Shown: positions 12,551 to 23,852 of the stretch, piece after piece | Layout: every line of letters begins with the position of its first letter | Position numbering within the stretch: the first letter of the stretch is position 1 | From: Podospora pseudocomata | Taxonomy: Eukaryota > Ascomycota > Sordariomycetes > Sordariales > Podosporaceae | Length of the DNA stretch: 64,000 nucleotides | Direction of reading: 5' to 3' | Assembly (NCBI RefSeq): GCF_035222375.1 | Contig: NW_026946365.1 | Coordinates: forward strand, 1,488,001-1,552,000 | Notes under the pieces: model-generated | Databases searched by the model: none | What the model was told of the DNA's origin: nothing | Seen by the model: the letters and a program-made list of their open reading frames with translations, nothing else | Position numbers and translations under genes: made by a program

Positions 12551-14731
12551 ATGTCCAAGGTCACCGTCGTGAAGGAGGTCGTCAAGGAGACGCTGGTTGG
12601 GTCAACAGAACCTCAAGAGCTCTCGGCCCAGACCAAGGCGCGCTTCATTAAGCATGCCATCAAGGAAGATGGCGCCGAGCCCTACCTCGGCCCTGACGAG
12701 TTCATCAACGCTGTTGCCCCTCCGTCGGAGGATTACGTGAGTCCTTTCTGCACTGGCCGGCGCATTGTCCAGTCCAGCACCTTTTCTGACGTGTGATCTT
12801 CATATATAAAATAGCACAAGATCAAGCGGGAACAGTACTCGATCCTGTTCCATGTTGCCGACCGATCGAACAAGGGCAAGGTGACGCTCGCCGACTGGGG
12901 TTACTTTGAGAACCTTCTCACCAAGCCCGATGCCGAATATGAGATCGCCTTCCGCCTCTTCGACATTGAGCGCCTCGGGAAGGTCAAGTACGAGGACTTT
13001 CGCAGGCTGTACGAGCTGAACAAGGGGCCAGATAGCATCCCATTCGACTGGGAGTGTGACTGGGCGAAGCTTTATATCGGTAGCAAGGCGAAACACAGCA
13101 TGGACTACCAGCAGTTCTCGCAAATGCTGCGCGGTCTGCAGGGTGAGCGTGTCCGCCAGGCTTTCCAGCATCTGGACAAGGACGGCGATGGCTACATCGA
13201 GCCCGAGGAGTTTGAGCGCATCATCAAGGAAACCGCGAGGCATAAGCTCTCGGACTACCTCCTCGAGAACCTGAGCACTCTGTGCAACATTTCTCAGGGT
13301 TCCAAGATTTCCTACGCCAACGTACGAGCTTTCCAGAACATGATCCACGAGATGGACCTCGTCGAACTCATCATCCGCCGTGCTTGCGCCAAGAGCACCG
13401 ACGGCAAGATCACCAGGACCGAGTTCCTCAACCAGGCCGTCAAGATCACCCGCTTCTCGCTCTTCACCCCGATGGAGGCCGATATCCTCTTCCACTTCGC
13501 CAGCCTTGATGAGCCATCTGGCCGTCTTGGCCTGAAGGACTTCAAGAAGGTGCTCGACCCATCATGGAGGAGTAGACAGGGAGATGAGGATGCCGTCCGT
13601 GCCGTCACCGAGACCACCAGGTCGGCCGGCCAAAAGTTCCTCGCCCAGGGTCTCGAGTCCGCCTACGGCTTCGCTCTCGGCAGTATCGCCGGTGCTTTTG
13701 GTGCCTTCATGGTGTACCCCATCGATCTCGTCAAGACTCGCATGCAGAACCAGAGAGGTGCCAATCCCGGCCAGCGGCTGTACAACAACTCGATCGACTG
13801 CTTCAAAAAGGTCATCCGCAACGAGGGTTTCCGCGGGCTGTACTCTGGTGTCCTCCCACAGCTTGTTGGTGTTGCCCCAGAAAAGGCCATCAAGCTGACC
13901 GTCAACGATCTCGTTCGTGGATGGTTCACCACTAAGGATAAGCAGATCTGGTGGGGCCACGAGGTCATCGCCGGTGGTGCTGCCGGTGGTTGCCAAGTCG
14001 TTTTCACCAACCCTCTCGAGATTGTCAAGATTCGTCTTCAGGTTCAAGGTGAGGTCGCCAAGTCGCTCGAGGGTGCTCCTAGACGGTCGGCCATGTGGAT
14101 CATCCGCAACCTTGGTCTCGTCGGTCTGTACAAGGGCGCTTCCGCCTGCCTGCTCCGCGATGTGCCATTCTCGGCCATCTACTTCCCAACCTACTCCCAC
14201 CTGAAGAAGGACCTCTTTGGCGAGTCCCAGACCAAGAAGCTCGGTATTCTTCAGCTCCTCACTGCCGGTGCCATCGCCGGTATGCCCGCCGCCTATCTCA
14301 CCACCCCATGCGACGTCATCAAGACCCGTCTCCAGGTCGAGGCCCGCAAGGGTGACACCCAGTATACCGGCCTCCGCCACGCCGCCAAGACCATCTGGAA
14401 GGAGGAGGGCTTCCGTGCCTTCTTCAAGGGCGGTCCTGCCAGAATCATGCGTTCGTCGCCACAGTTCGGTTTCACCCTTGCCGCGTACGAGTTGCTCCAG
14501 ACGGCCTTCCCCTTCCCTGGCAAGGGCAAGGCCGAGGTGGCGACTGGTGTTGCGGACGTTGTGCAGACGCTCAAGGAGAAGCACCCTGACAGCCCATTCT
14601 ACCGGTCGAGAAACGCGCTCAAGATTCTGTTGGATCTGGATGAGAACTTTGGACGTGCGCCGTTGGGAGTGAATGCGAAGGGGTGGCAGACGCTGCCTGG
14701 GTGGATGCAGAACCCGGTGAAGAGCTCGTAA
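12551..14731 (+). CDS. Mitochondrial calcium-binding aspartate/glutamate carrier
   Basis: Exons 12551-12736 and 12815-14731 (intron of 78 bases, GTGAGT donor, AATAG acceptor) give 700 residues. The N-terminal half holds degenerate and canonical EF-hands; the clearest loop is DKDGDGYIEPEE at residues 183-194. The C-terminal half has three mitochondrial-carrier repeats, each with the Px[DE]xx[KR] signature: PIDLVKTRMQ (from residue 364), PLEIVKIRLQ and PCDVIKTRLQ. This order, EF-hand domain then carrier domain, is the Aralar/citrin (AGC1) architecture, which exchanges matrix aspartate for glutamate plus a proton across the inner membrane and serves the malate-aspartate shuttle. Yeast Agc1 lacks working EF-hands; this protein keeps at least one good loop, so calcium control is plausible. 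The upstream region is strongly pyrimidine-rich. Confidence 0.93.
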
Positions 14732-16772
14732 AGAGGGAAAGGAAAATGGGGGGGGAAAGGGAGAGAGAGGTTTAATGGCTGGGTTTGGGGGGTCAGGGTG
14801 GTATTAAGTTTCGGCCGGTTCGTTGTTTATAAGCGCGAAGGACGCGGGCGGGTGGACGGACGGCCCTTTCGGCAATGGGGAAAGGTGTTGTGGGGGGTGG
14901 AGAGTCCGGCAATGTGGTTCGGAGGTCCTGTCCACCTCACCTAACCCATTCCGCCGCCAACGGGGGACCCACTGCTGACTTGTGTCGGAGCGCATCATGA
15001 TGTCAAGTCATGGTCTTGGGATGGATTTCTTTGATGTCCTCCTTCTTCGTTTCTCTATCATTGAGAGTTTTGAAGAGGGATTATCTACCGCCGACGACCC
15101 ATGCGGGGTCAACAAAGACCCTGCCACCACCACCACCTTCGTTCTTTGACAATTGAGCCTGATGAAAGAGGAGGGCCGGGTAATTTTTTTCACGAAAAAG
15201 CCCGATTTGCATTTTGCATTTCCATGTGCATTTTATTTCTTCTTCTTCTTCTTCTTCTTCGTCAGCGGCAGACTAGGCGGCAGGCAGGCGTTTAGGTGGT
15301 TATTTAATCTTGTCTGGGTGGCAGCAAAAATTGTTCCTTTTTCTTTTGTATTTTTTTTTTCATTTTCTCTTGTTGATATTTTGTCGCGCGATGTGTTTTT
15401 GTATGAGATGAATGAAAAATATCCTGGCTTTTTTTGCTTGTTGCTGTGTGCTACGTTTGAGAGAGAAAAAAAAAAAGGGGAAAGACACTGAAGGTTAGAT
15501 GGATGGGTGGATGGATGGATGAAGGGCTGGCTAGACTTTTTTGGTTCTGGGAGTTGGGATTTATACAGTAGGTGTATTGTAGATATCGATACAACAACGA
15601 GACAGACAGACTAGACTAGAGAGATTAGATGGGGGTTGGGGGGTGGGTGTGGTAGATTAGAGAGAGGGAAGATAAAATTGATGATGGTTTTTTGAGATGT
15701 TGTACAGGTAGCTAGTTGGTTGATGGGTAGTAGAGTAGGTGGCTGGTGGTGTTATGCAGGATGAAATGCGAAAACAGATCGGTTATGTACCCCAGGAGAA
15801 ATATCACATGCTGCTGCTGTCGTGGCGGTCTGGTTGAGGTTGAGAGAGGGTTGAGACATTCTGGGCCGGGACGCTTCCGGGGTCGCTTCCGGGGTGTCGG
15901 GGACTGACCGGGGGTCAGACAAGACAAAACATGTGCCGTGTGGGTGGGGCTCGGAGGGTTGAAGAGACGGCACTCCGATATCAGCAATGTTGATTATTGT
16001 GGTACTTTGTTGTTATGGATCGAAAATACGACAGTTGTGATTATTGGGGTGTTTTGGAGGCCGATCCAGATGTTTATTTAACACACCTCATCCTTCTGGA
16101 AGTAGATGGGGGTGGGGGTCAGAGCCCAGAGCTGCGTCCCCGGTCACCGCCATCCGTAACCCCCGGAAGCTTGGGCGGCCCCGGCATTGGTGAGTTGTCG
16201 TCGATTGGGAGGTTGGTGGGTTGACTATCATCTGCGGGAACGGCACACCGGGGGTCACTCTGTTGGTGAGTGAATGAATTTGGATGATGAGATCAGATCA
16301 ATGGTTTGTTCTGGATTGGGCGTTGGTCTGATGATGCACACTTGGAGGGTTCACGAAGCCGCCACACACCACTTTGGTCGTGGTTTCTACAAATGAAATG
16401 TTGCCATTCCCGCCATGGGGGCGAAAGGAGGCGTGGCGCTGGGGGTGAGCAAGCCCCGGCCGGCCAGTGAGGTTGTCCAGGGTGAGCCTCATCCTCACCG
16501 CTGCTGGTATGAATCCCTAAATGGTGTTAGTATAGCTGTGTCTTTGTTGGTATAAGGGGAGGGGGAGAAGGGGGTGATGTACATCTGGGCCGGGCCGCAA
16601 TCTTTTTGTTGCTCTTCTTTGATCGATTTCTGAGAGTGGTGTTGTTCTCGTTGGTTGATTTTTCCGAACAAGTGCGAGAGAGGTGTATCACTGATCGTAT
16701 ATCAACGTCACCATACATTTTACATCCATCCCAACTTAACCTTGTTATCAACAGCATTTATCTCAAATCAAA
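14732..16772. other. Intergenic, low-complexity
   Basis: No gene is supported. The stretch contains a (TCT)n run at about 15237-15260, T runs near 15350, an A-rich stretch near 15463-15475, and GATGGATG/TGGATGG short repeats near 15497-15525. It serves as the 3' region of the carrier and the upstream region of the next gene. Confidence 0.55.
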
Positions 16773-17744
16773 ATGGCAACCACCACCACCACCACCACCG
16801 CCGCCGCCGTTACAACAGCAACAATGCCACTCCTCCTAAGCATCACCACCACCCCACCACCACCACCAAAACCAAAAATTTCTCTCCTGTCACTACCACT
16901 GGAGCTCAGACTAGAAATCTACACCCATCTCCTCCACCTACCACTGCCCCCACACTCAGGCGAGGAATCACCCCCTTATCGATCAACAACCCCCCCTCTG
17001 TCAACCTTTGCCGAAAAACCAAAAATCTGGACAGCGATTTTATACGTCTCCCGACAAATCTACATCGAGAGTCACCCCCTCTTGTACAAGTCAAACACCT
17101 TCTCCGCCCACCCCACCCTCCTCACCAGCTCCCCTACTTTGTATCCTTCCTCCAAGGCATATAAAACCCCCCTTGCGATCCCCCTCCCACCACTACCACC
17201 ACCACCACCAACCACAACAACCACAACAACCACAACAACCACAACAACCACAACAACCACAACAACAACAACAACAACAACAGCAACAGCAACACCCCAA
17301 CAAGACCGACCATTCACCCCCCCGTCCCAATCCCAGAACATCATCACAATCCCTTTATCCCCCTTCATCTCCGCCCCGACAAACCCCCCCTCTATATCAC
17401 CTGCCTACATCCCCCTGATAAGGAAATGGAGGCTTCGGATAAAACTGGACAGTCCAGCTCCGTGGTCTGAGGATCTGGTGAGGGAGGTGTTCACGGGAGT
17501 GGGGGAGTTGACGTTGGATGTGTGGCAGAGTTCTTTTTGGGGTGGGGTGGGTGTTAGAACCCTAAAAGGGTTCGAAGGGGTGAGGGGGGTGGGGAGGGTG
17601 AGGGTTAGGGGGATGTTGGGTGGCTTTGAGGGCTACCGGGGGTGGCTGGAGGGGATCATGGGGGAGGGGGTTGGGGTTCGGGAGGGGGAGGTATATGAAG
17701 GGAGGGATGAGGAGGAGAGGAGGAGGTTAAGGGGATGGAGTTGA
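16773..17744 (+). CDS. 2EXR/F-box-like domain protein with long threonine tract
   Basis: A single uninterrupted frame of 323 residues begins with an ATG in good context (AAAATGG). The core LSLPLELRLEIYTHLLHLPL at about residues 46 to 65 followed by ILYVSRQIYIESHPLLYKSN is the pattern of fungal 2EXR/F-box-like proteins, in which a helical motif precedes a conserved R-QI-E-P-Y segment. Between the two halves lies a run of about two dozen threonines coded by alternating ACA/ACC, and the N-terminus is also Thr-rich. The C-terminal half (WRLRIKLDSPAPWSEDLVREV, then repeated GVRGVGRVRVRG) is coded by very G-rich DNA. The role is unknown; such proteins are numerous in Sordariales. Start and end are clear; the domain call is by pattern. 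Confidence 0.75.
   Translation: MATTTTTTTAAAVTTATMPLLLSITTTPPPPPKPKISLLSLPLELRLEIYTHLLHLPLPPHSGEESPPYRSTTPPLSTFAEKPKIWTAILYVSRQIYIESHPLLYKSNTFSAHPTLLTSSPTLYPSSKAYKTPLAIPLPPLPPPPPTTTTTTTTTTTTTTTTTTTTTTTTATATPQQDRPFTPPSQSQNIITIPLSPFISAPTNPPSISPAYIPLIRKWRLRIKLDSPAPWSEDLVREVFTGVGELTLDVWQSSFWGGVGVRTLKGFEGVRGVGRVRVRGMLGGFEGYRGWLEGIMGEGVGVREGEVYEGRDEEERRRLRGWS
17201..17290. repeat. Coding ACA/ACC repeat (poly-threonine tract)
   Basis: Alternating CAACCA units pass into CAA/CAG near the right end. The repeat stays in frame with the surrounding gene, so it expands or contracts as a run of threonines. Confidence 0.85.
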
Positions 17745-18112
17745 CTTGTCAAAGGGGGATGGCTTTGAGAGGGGGGAAAGGTTGGTGGTCTGGATGGGTT
17801 TGGCCAGGTAGGGGAGGGGTGGTGGGAGGGGGTATAAAAGGTGGGTGGAATGGGATGCAATTAAAGGTCGGGGACTGGGTTGAGAATAGGAGGACTTTAC
17901 TGGTGAGGGCATGTTGATGGGTAACTTGATTCACGTAATTTGGACGGAATGGAGGTGAACGTTTACGATATGGAAGGGGGAGATATATACGGCACTGGGT
18001 GTTTGATGAAAACGAGATACGCTGCTTGGAATCTGTCTCGCGAAAAGTCTGGTGTTCGAGTGGTAAGGTGAAGGAGAAGGGGGGGGAAACAGCGTTGAGG
18101 GCCTCATCGGAC
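17745..18112. other. Short spacer
   Basis: G-rich at the left and otherwise unremarkable. It holds the 3' end of the 2EXR-like gene and the former promoter of the decayed gene. No further feature is seen. Confidence 0.5.
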
Positions 18113-19330
18113 ATGGCAACGGTTGACTTTGATGGCGCCAACACTCCAAAACCTTCACCGAGCCACGGCAAAGTGCGGACGTCAATAGGTCATTGTGGAA
18201 AGGCAGGATTAAATTTTACTTCAAGTACACGTATTCAGCTTTTTTGGAATCTACCATCTTTTTAATTCTTCCAACCTCTCTCCAAATCGGCGAAAAGTTT
18301 GATCGGCTCCAAGAGCTGCGGCCCGGGACGAGCTGCCTGATGAGGTGTATCTCGAGGGCCGGGACAACGTCCACGAGGAGAACCGGCGGTTGGACGAAGT
18401 CAAAAGAGGGATCAAACAATCCTGGAAGGAGATGTTCTGGACCAGGGAGGATATGGAAAGGGAGATTGTGCACCTGGAAGGACTACGACTGCCGCAATGG
18501 ACACCCGTGGTGCCGGCGGACTCGAGTGATGGGACGACGAATGCTGCCCCTCCCACATTTTGCACACCGGCGTGTCTCCTGGGGCTGGAGCCAGGCAACA
18601 AGCCGGATTTGGATGTGAACTGCCCCAATGTCGGCAGCCATCAAAGAGGACTGAGCGGGAAGCATCGGGTTCTCAGGGCACAGTTGGGTCAGTTTGTCAG
18701 GGACCAGCTGCGGCGAGAGCAGAACAATCACAAGAACTTGTGGTGTTTCGGGGACGGCCTGCCGGGACAGCCAGGAAAAAGCAGGCTGGGCTGGCTTACG
18801 CTTCAACCGCATGGCTACACTTTTATGGTGAGGGGGTACAGCTACTGGTGGAAACGGCAGGCGAACCGCGAGATGGGTATGCACCAGAGGACTGATGGTT
18901 TCCACAACTGGAATGATAAACTGGAGAGGATGGTGCCGTTGTGCTTTGGTATGTTTGACCTGCCGGCTCCGTATCAGCTCGACACCAAAACAGACGACGC
19001 AAACTGGCTGCTGGGCGATAATATCGGGTACATCTTGTTGTTCTCTCCTGGAGCGGTTGCTGGACCAAAGACATACTCTCCAAGCTTGGAGCTCAACGAG
19101 GACATGGTAAACAAGCAATTAAAAACGTCCATCATGGGGCAGTATTAGAACCGATTCCCCAAGGGCCAGGAGGGATTGCCTGCTGTGTGGAAGAAGGGGC
19201 GGCTGATGTCGATTGGCCTCGACGAAGGAGAGGTGGCTGAATGGAGGAAGCATCTGGGGAAAAAGCTGGAAGGATCAAAACGATCGTCAAGAAGAAGGTC
19301 AGTGGAGGTACACGGCGAGGTTGGCTGAAT
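18113..19330 (+). pseudogene. Decayed protein-kinase-like gene of a fungal multigene family
   Basis: Starting at the ATG at 18113 (MATVDFDGANTPKPSPSHGK), homologous-looking sequence runs through three frames: frame 1 to about 18255 (IQLFWNLP), then LPTSLQIGEKFDRLQELRP, then RDELPDEVYLEGRDNVHEEN from about 18330. The junctions have no room for introns, so I infer two frameshifts. The long third part contains TPACLLGLEPG, DVNCPNVGSHQ and LTLQPHGYTFMVRG, which match fungal kinase-like proteins with a Cys-containing CPNV..H stretch and a G-L-K-TL-HGYT motif. A TAG at 19146-19148 interrupts the frame, which then stays open to 19330. No catalytic HxD or DFG-like motif is left. Family assignment is by recollection of the motifs. 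Confidence 0.6.
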
Positions 19331-19506
19331 GTCAACACAGGAAACACAACTACCCTAACCCTTAAAGTTGTGCACGTGCAGCACAACACACGGCACGCTG
19401 TCTGACGCAATGACCCACTCTTTGTGCCTGTCCATCGAGGTTCTCTTTCATTTTCATTGAACATCGCGGTTGCATCGGCATCGGGTGCCAGTGTCCTCCC
19501 GTCACC

Positions 19507-20349
19507 ATGTCTCTCCTCGAGTTCCTCTCGTCCGTTTTTGGCTGGATCTACTTCATCTGCTGGTCCCTCTCGTTCTACCCGCAGTCCATGCTCAACTTCA
19601 GCCGAAAATCCACCTCTGGTACCACGGTCGACTTCCCCCTGATCAACTGCCTGGGCTTCCTGTCTTATGCAATCTCCAACTACGCCTTCTACTACAGCCC
19701 CCTCATCCGCGCCCAGTACGCCTCCCGCTACCACGGCCTGACCCCCACCGTCCAGTTCAACGACATTACCTTCGCCCTCCACGGCCTGCTGCTCAGCATC
19801 ATCACCACCTCCCAGTACCTCTCCCCCCGCCTCTGGTCCTTCACCCCCTCCAAAGGCAACAAACCCTCCCGCTTCATCCTTGGAATTATCCTCGGCTGCA
19901 TCGTCGGCGTCATCTTTGTCATCTTTATCGTGCTGTCCTCCCCGGAGAGGAACGACCCCTCTGGAGGCGGCCATGGCTGGGTGTGGCTTGACGCGATCTA
20001 CGCAATCAGCTATGTGAAGCTCATTGTGACACTCATAAAATACACGCCGCAGGTGCTGGTGAATTATCGGAATAAGAGCACAAAGGGATGGAGTATTGTG
20101 CAGATCTTGTTGGATTTTACGGGGGGTGTGTTGAGTATTGGGCAGCAGGGGATTGATAGCTGGTTGCAGGGGGATTGGAGCGGGATTACGGGGAACCCGG
20201 TCAAGTTTGCGCTGGGGAATGTGAGTATGATGTATGATGCCGTTTTTATCACGCAGCATTATGTGTTGTACAAGGGGGCGGACGGGAAGGATGGGGAGGG
20301 GGAGGGGCTGTTGGGGGAGGGGAGGGACGAGGAGAGAAGGATCGAGTAG
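19507..20349 (+). CDS. Cystinosin-like PQ-loop lysosomal/vacuolar transporter
   Basis: An intronless frame of 280 residues with the features of the cystinosin branch of PQ-loop transporters. The first PQ motif is at residues 24-26 (SFYPQSMLNF) in membrane helix 1-2; the second is LIKYTPQVLVNYRNKST at about residue 180. At least six hydrophobic segments are present, including ILGIILGCIVGVIFVIFIVL. The motifs DFPLINCLGF and GWSIVQILLDFTGGVLS follow the cystinosin order. The family exports cystine from lysosomes or vacuoles together with protons. The tail is hydrophilic and acidic (DGEGEGLLGEG) and could carry a sorting signal. The ATG has CACC before it. The 5' two-thirds are C-rich at third positions and the last third is G-rich, a sharp shift in composition but not in frame. 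Confidence 0.92.
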   Translation: MSLLEFLSSVFGWIYFICWSLSFYPQSMLNFSRKSTSGTTVDFPLINCLGFLSYAISNYAFYYSPLIRAQYASRYHGLTPTVQFNDITFALHGLLLSIITTSQYLSPRLWSFTPSKGNKPSRFILGIILGCIVGVIFVIFIVLSSPERNDPSGGGHGWVWLDAIYAISYVKLIVTLIKYTPQVLVNYRNKSTKGWSIVQILLDFTGGVLSIGQQGIDSWLQGDWSGITGNPVKFALGNVSMMYDAVFITQHYVLYKGADGKDGEGEGLLGEGRDEERRIE

Positions 20350-21163
20350 GGCTGTGGTAGAAAGATGCTGCCTCGAGGCGGCTGGGATATACCTTGTGGC
20401 GGCTGAGATGCCCTGGGCTGGTCCTTTGGGGCAGATGGAGGTTCGGGTGGTGCCGTTCAGAGACATGGTAGACCTAGACGGTCTGGAGTTTGGGTAAACA
20501 GTGGGAACGGGTCTTTCAGGATGCTAGATGGGGGAGAGAGGGAGGAAGAGGCAATGGGGGAGAGAAGACACGATAAGATACCCATGATCTGTCAAAGCGA
20601 ATACATAATTGCTCCGTTTGGCTTATTCACCACACAGGACATCTATCCAACAGACTGGAGCGACGCCCCGCACAACAACCCTGTTTGGGGATGTGGTGGG
20701 TTATGAGAATTTAAGCATGAAAGAAGGTGAGGGCCAATATGGACAGGGTACTGGAGTTGTTGGAAGGCGGTTGGGTGTGGAGGGTGGTATGTATGTATAC
20801 CGTGGTTCCCTCTAGGCTGGCCAGCCTAGGGAGTGTTGACGCGTGATGGTCGTTCACAGCCCGTCAGTCCAGCCCATGATCGAGGTCGCAGAGGCTCTTA
20901 GTCTTCTTTGCTGTCACATTCTCGCCATGCTAAGGGTTCTCATGACCAGACCTGCCTCTCTACAGCGGCCAACAGCTCTTATCAGGGATATTTCAACTAC
21001 AGTATGATGACACAAAAGCGAAACTCTTTATAATCATCCCCCCTTTAAATCAAGAGCTCGCACTCAGGTGATTAAATACCGTCATTCTGTAAACACTCCA
21101 AGACAATGTATCCGTTCCGAATTATTGCATCCTATCCCTCCCCACTCAACTCCCGTTTATCCC
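20350..21163. other. Intergenic between convergent genes, with a perfect palindrome
   Basis: Only 3' flanks of the converging cystinosin-like and membrane-protein genes are expected here. An 18-base perfect palindrome lies at 20812-20829. Nothing else is supported. Confidence 0.55.
20812..20829. repeat. Perfect 18-base palindrome
   Basis: CTAGGCTGGCCAGCCTAG is identical to its reverse complement. It lies between two convergent genes, so a role in transcript ending or simple chance are both possible. Confidence 0.8.
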
Positions 21164-22656
21164 TCACTGCAACTCCCTAACCTCCCCATCCCCCCTCTCA
21201 GTAGGCAGTTCTGCCCCCCGACCAGGCACGTACCCCCCCTGCTGCGCCCCCTGCTGTCCATAAGGGTTATAAACCGGCGGCCCCCCAAACTGCTGTTGCT
21301 GCTGCCCAAACTGCTGCTGCGGAGGCGTCACCGGGTTCAAGTTATTATACCCCTGCCCACCAAACTGCCCCTGATCCTGTTGTCCCCCAAACTGTTGCTG
21401 TCCCTGCCCAAACTGTCCCTGCCCAAACTGCCCCTGTCCAAACTGCCCCTGCCCAAACTGCCCCGGCTGTTGATTCTGAAAAGCATTACCCCCCGGCGGC
21501 GGCGGACTAGGCGTCCCATGCCCCTCGAAACCCGGACTGCTCTCCCCCCCCGCGGTGGTCGTGCTCATAAAGCTCGGCTTGACGACACTCCCCCTCGGAT
21601 CCATCGGGCTGAATCCCTGCCCCCCACTGCCGGGATAATACTCGGAGATCTGGTTACTCGGGTGCTGGGAGTTGCTGAAGGAGAGGTGGGATGATGGTGG
21701 AGGTTGGGAATAGGACAGGTGACTTGATGGAGGGGGCGGACTAGTATGATTAACCTGTGCCACCGGGGGTTGGGGGTCAGGCGCGGGTCGTTTTCGGCGG
21801 TTTCTTCTGATTAAAAACCAGATTGCTAGACCGACGATGGCCAGGGCTGCGATTCCGCCTACTACCCCGCCGACTATTGGGCCGATGGGGGTCGAAGGGG
21901 GGTTTTCTGGAGGGGGGGTGTTGGTGGGGGTGTTGGTTGAGGTGGTGGTGGTGGTAGTAGTTGTTGTTTCAGTGGTGGTGGAAGAGGAAGGGCCGGTTCG
22001 AGGGAGGACCGTGGCGTAGACCACATCTGATCCGGCTGCCACACCGCATCCCATGAGGGTATACGAATTCGGACCGTTCGCCAGATCAGCATAGATGTGC
22101 GTGAGGCAGTGGGGGTATTCCGTCTGGCCGCACCAGAGCGTGAAGCCGTTTCGGGTTGTGAAGAGGGAGCGGTCTGTCGAGTCGAGGCAGCGGGTGGGCA
22201 CCGGGCAGTTGCTGGTTGTGGTGTCGCAGCAGCCGATGTGGGTGAGGAGGGCGTTGTAGTGGCAGGATTGGGTGATGTCGCAGTAGAGGGGGATTGCTGG
22301 TGTTGTTAGCTGGACTGTTTCATTGATGACAGGAGAAAAGGGGCGTGTTTACAAGCCAAACCGCTGACGTATCCGCAAGTCGGTCCCTTGAGCTCCTCCT
22401 CGCTCGAGCTTCTGGTGCCGGTGACACTGATCTGTCTCTTCCCCTGTAACCTCAAGATAACCTCATCCGTCTTTGTCCCTTCTGGCGGCGAGGTCACAGT
22501 AGGCGAGATCCCCATCATGTAATCCTTATGATCACACCCAGTCTCCTTCGCCGGTTCCCACCGCGGTTCATTATCACTTCCCCATTTGAGAGCTTTGGCA
22601 TCTGCCAGCCCAGCCCAACCCAGCGCGAGGGCACCTTCAACAATTCTTCTTTTCAT
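21164..22656 (-). CDS. Secreted single-pass membrane protein with Gln/Gly-rich cytoplasmic tail
   Basis: Two exons, 22656-22353 and 22296-21164, joined across a 56-base intron (GTAAAC donor, GCTAAC branch, CCAG acceptor) give 478 residues. The order is: signal peptide (ALALGWAGLADAKALKWG), a Cys-bearing ectodomain (CGYVSGLASIPLYCDITQSC, HIGCCDTTTSNCPVPTRC, YPHCLTHIYADL), a Ser/Thr stalk with a run of threonines, one membrane helix (IVGGVVGGIAALAIVGLAIWF) with RRNRRKR just inside, and a Pro/Gln/Gly-rich tail with at least four GQFGQGQ repeats. The joined GLASIPLYCD segment resembles the usual start of this ectodomain type in Sordariomycetes. The layout is that of a fungal surface sensor or SKG6-like anchor; ligand and partners are unknown. 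Confidence 0.85.
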
Positions 22657-23810
22657 CTTTGTTCCGCGTGAGCACCCAGCTAGGTTGTAAGCTCATAGAA
22701 CAGCCAATACCACCTGCCGTCCACAGCGATATACCTCTCGTGTTCTGTAAACAAAACTGGCAAAAATCAACACCAGTCAAACTACCCCCAATCCAGTTGA
22801 AACAAAAAACAAATCTCCCATCAACGATCAAAACCGGCCACCCGGAACCTTTTTAACCACACCACCACACTCCGAACAGCAAGGCTCAGCCCAATCCCCC
22901 CCCATATCCCAGTCCCATAACCCATGTCCATCCTACCACCGCATCCTTCAGCTGAAAGCAATATTGCATCTAACCCCCCTTCTCCCATTGGCCACCTCGC
23001 CCCCGCTCGCCCACAAACCCACCCAACCACATCATCAAGTGGCTTCCTCTCTCTCTTTTCTTGCAGCATTCTCTCCCGACTTTCCTCCCCACGAGTGAGA
23101 AGGGAAATGCGGCACCGTTTTCCCACCATCTAAACCAAACTTGTTCCCTTCGGTGGCGTTTCCTACTTGCACATCATCTCCCACCCAAACGAGGCTGAGC
23201 CCTCCTAGCGTGCATCTCTGCTGTGTTGTCCCAGTTGTACCCCAAGCGGGGGGTCTTACCTTTACCGGGGTTTCTCTCTTTGCTCTCCAGCAAAAGTCCC
23301 CCCCAAAAAATCCGTCCCGACGATCATTCCCCCCCCACCCTTAAGAAAGTAAGAAACAAAGCTTCGGTGGAGGAACATCTCGCCGACCGGCACTCCCATA
23401 TCACTCCCCACATCAGCAAAAGCTCAGCAAAACCTGATGAATCGGGCTTCCAGTGCGGAGTGCTAGAATGAGGTGACATTAGTTTATTCAGGCCGTCTGT
23501 CGTGCAACCTACCCACCCACCACCCGGCTCAAAATGCAGGGGTAGGTGTGGGTGTGTGGCCGGCCAATGCTCTCTCTCATGAGCAGGTGCGGGAGCGGGC
23601 AGTGTTTTTGTTTCTCGTACGAATAGCATTGTTGATCTCGAACTGATGGCTTTTGAGACATGCATTGCATTTGTATCATCAGGCAAGGCAGACAACTCTC
23701 GTCTTCATCCCGTTAGATGGGTGTCTTCAGTGGGTTGGGGATATGTGTAAAATATTGGCACCACCATGATGAGGCTCATCAAATCCAACAGTCCCCATAA
23801 CCGTCACACA

Positions 23811-23852
<42 letters not shown>

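Noticed and set aside
13562-14584. A 340-residue open frame on the minus strand
   Set aside because: It lies opposite the carrier gene, has no domain, and results from the codon bias of the plus-strand gene.
19132-20466. A 444-residue minus-strand open frame
   Set aside because: It mirrors the cystinosin-like gene; composition is low-complexity Gly/Glu/Val and no family pattern is present.
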